Source: Robiginitalea sp. SC105
GTDB taxonomy: Bacteria > Bacteroidota > Bacteroidia > Flavobacteriales > Flavobacteriaceae
DNA: 64,000 bases
NCBI RefSeq assembly: GCF_014243345.1
Contig: NZ_JACLZF010000001.1
Span: forward strand, 372,001-436,000
Direction: 5' to 3'
Positions within the stretch are counted from its first letter, which is position 1, and the number at the start of each line of letters is the position of its first letter. The position numbers were made by a program, and so were the translations under genes. This document shows positions 62,267 through 64,000 of the stretch, one piece after another. A model generated the notes under the pieces. The model had not been told where the DNA came from. It made no database searches and was given only the letters and a program-made list of their open reading frames with translations.

Positions 62267-64000
62267 ATGCAGTCATTCCTGGATTCCGTTTTGGACGACC
62301 TTCCCGAGTGGCAGGCGGATCCCACTTCCTTTGTGTTTATCCTTCCCAGCAAACGTGCGGGATTTTTCCTGAGAAGCCGGATGGCGCAGCGGGCTCAAAA
62401 GACCTTTATTTCCCCCCGTATCTGGAGTATAGAAGACTTTGTAGCCGATATCTCCGGATTGCGGTATGCCGGGCAGCTGCATTTGATTTTTCGTCTCTAC
62501 GAGGCCTATCTGGACCAGGATGGGGTGGAAAACGAATCATTTTCCGATTTTGCCAAATGGGCTCCCCTCCTCTTGCAGGATTTCAATGAAATCGACCGGT
62601 ATTTGGTCGCTACCGACCGCCTTTTTGAAACCCTCGCCGCGCTGAAGGAAATCCGCAATTGGACCCCGGACGGGACCAGTACCCCGATGATTGACCGGCA
62701 GCTGGCCTTCTGGAAAAACCTTCGCCCGGTGTACACGCGCTTTCGCACCCGCCTGGCAGAGGAGGGCCTGGGTTATCAGGGCATGGTCTACCGCAGGGCG
62801 GCAGGCAGTCTGCCCGAATACCTGCGGGAACGGGGAGCCGCTAATTATGTCTTTGTCGGATTCAATGCGCTGAATACGGCCGAGAGCCAACTGATCCAGT
62901 ATATGCTGGAACATTCCGGGGCACGCATCTATTGGGATGCCGACCCCCATTATATTGAAAACCCCCTCCACGACGCAGGGCATTTTATGCGAAAGCACCT
63001 GAGGGAATGGCCTTCATTAAAAGGCGGTCTCAGGGGGATTCAGCGGCATTTCGGCGAACCAAAAAAGATTGAGTTGACAGGTATCCCCAAATCGGTTACC
63101 CAGGCCAAATTCTGTGGCGAACTACTCGGCAGGCTCCACCGCAAAAACCCGGATACCCTGGACCGGACAGCCCTGGTCCTTGGGGACGAAACCCTGTTAA
63201 ACCCCATCCTGCATGCCCTCCCGGCCGGTTTGCCGGCAGTGAACGTAACCATGAGCTACCCGATCCGTAACAGTCCCCTGGCCCAACTCTTCGATCTGCT
63301 GCTGGATATGCGGATAGAAAAGGGATCATCCGGGTGGAAGGTGCAGCAACTGATGACCCTTCTCGGGCATCCCTTCCTGCAGGGGTGGTTTGCCGGGAAT
63401 GGCTTCGACCCGCGGGCGGCCCGGGCCATGCTGATCCGCGAAAACCTGTTTTTCGCCGATGCGGCCACTATCGGGGCCATGGGATTCCCCAAAGCCATAA
63501 AGGACCTGTTATTGCCCGATGGCCCGCTCGCCCCCTTGCCTACAGCTGAAAACCTCGAAGACATCACCCTGGCCCTGAAACCCATTTACCAGGAAGCTGG
63601 CGACCCGTTGCGCCTGGAATACCTCTTCCATTTCAACAAACTGTTCAACCAGTTAATCCAGCTTACCAGCGCCTATCCATTTATTACGGACCTCAAGTCG
63701 CTCCAGTTGCTCTTCCGGCAATTGCTGGCAGACGAAAAAGTGGATTTCGAGGGCGAACCCCTGGAAGGACTGCAGGTTATGGGGATGCTGGAAAGCCGGA
63801 ACCTGGATTACGAGACCGTCATCATCACCTCGGTGAACGAGGGGATCCTCCCTTCCGGGAAATCCAATGCTTCTTTTATCCCCTTCGATGTGAAAAAGGA
63901 ATTTGGCCTGCCCACCTACAAGGAGAAGGATGCGGTCTACACCTACCACTTCTACCGGCTGTTGCAACGGGCCAGGGAGATCTATATCTGCTACAATACG
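62267..64000 (+). CDS. AddB-like PD-(D/E)XK nuclease family protein, 5' part
   Basis: The frame runs 578 codons from ATG 62267 to the window end without a stop, so the C-terminus is missing. The start MQSFLDSVLDDLPEW and the segments VFILPSKRAGFFLRSRM, AESQLIQYMLEHSGARIYW and GLQVMGMLESRNLDYETVII are typical of Bacteroidota AddB-like proteins, an inactivated helicase domain. The usual Walker A is replaced by PSKRAG. The nuclease domain would lie beyond the window. It likely partners the AddA-like protein at 56412-59531 in double-strand break repair. Confidence 0.8.
   Translation, partial: MQSFLDSVLDDLPEWQADPTSFVFILPSKRAGFFLRSRMAQRAQKTFISPRIWSIEDFVADISGLRYAGQLHLIFRLYEAYLDQDGVENESFSDFAKWAPLLLQDFNEIDRYLVATDRLFETLAALKEIRNWTPDGTSTPMIDRQLAFWKNLRPVYTRFRTRLAEEGLGYQGMVYRRAAGSLPEYLRERGAANYVFVGFNALNTAESQLIQYMLEHSGARIYWDADPHYIENPLHDAGHFMRKHLREWPSLKGGLRGIQRHFGEPKKIELTGIPKSVTQAKFCGELLGRLHRKNPDTLDRTALVLGDETLLNPILHALPAGLPAVNVTMSYPIRNSPLAQLFDLLLDMRIEKGSSGWKVQQLMTLLGHPFLQGWFAGNGFDPRAARAMLIRENLFFADAATIGAMGFPKAIKDLLLPDGPLAPLPTAENLEDITLALKPIYQEAGDPLRLEYLFHFNKLFNQLIQLTSAYPFITDLKSLQLLFRQLLADEKVDFEGEPLEGLQVMGMLESRNLDYETVIITSVNEGILPSGKSNASFIPFDVKKEFGLPTYKEKDAVYTYHFYRLLQRAREIYICYNT

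Overview
The window reads as chromosomal DNA of a GC-rich member of the Flavobacteriaceae (Bacteroidota), most like the marine Robiginitalea group. This is inferred from gene content and order: a MoxR/DUF58/BatABCDE operon, the acpP-fabF-rnc-IPExxxVDY-pyk run, a hemoglobin-type TonB-dependent receptor, OmpA with thrombospondin type 3 repeats, the long (632-residue) PurF, and Bacteroidota-type promoters (TTTG, about 19 nt, TAnnTTTG) in front of many genes. No IS element, prophage, CRISPR array, tRNA or rRNA was seen. Coding density is very high, with many ATGA-type overlaps and short or abutting convergent ends.

Layout. 1-10911: the start of ileS, then recO and a TonB receptor, gdhA, a cystathionine gamma-synthase/lyase, a DUF3298 lipoprotein, an ArsC/Spx-like protein, an EamA permease, a thioesterase, a nitronate monooxygenase and a YheT-type hydrolase. 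10953-23347: a lipoprotein cytochrome c, a SulP permease, a flavobacterial lipoprotein, gpsA and glpD facing each other, small conserved proteins, CvpA, a CAP-domain lipoprotein, 3-hydroxyanthranilate dioxygenase with an ALDH7-type dehydrogenase, a helix-hairpin-helix membrane protein and a phosphatase. 23496-29197: a fructokinase/amylosucrase pair (sucrose breakdown) converging on an AlbA_2/SDR/aldo-keto reductase operon. 29358-38376: the Bat operon. 38435-43008: two SulP anion permeases around a beta-carbonic anhydrase, a likely bicarbonate module. 43127-50682: pheS, a YciI-like lipoprotein and CYTH protein, dinB, then pyk, the IPExxxVDY protein, rnc, fabF and acpP. 50835-54981: purN, RNase H, a PfkB kinase and purF. 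55689-64000: superoxide dismutase, an AddA-like helicase-nuclease, kbl, ompA and an AddB-like protein cut by the window end.

The most unusual structure is the 700-bp gap between purF and sod. It holds three tandem units, each with an almost invariant 40-nt block followed by its own A-run/stem/T-run terminator. At least two units have a recognisable -7 box 5-6 nt before the block. They look like three paralogous small RNA genes of about 72 nt. Other regulatory details worth attention are a terminator between acpP and fabF, a pyk terminator inside dinB, and a terminator T-tract that doubles as the -33 element of the recO promoter. Promoter and terminator calls were made by eye from sequence and none is experimentally supported.
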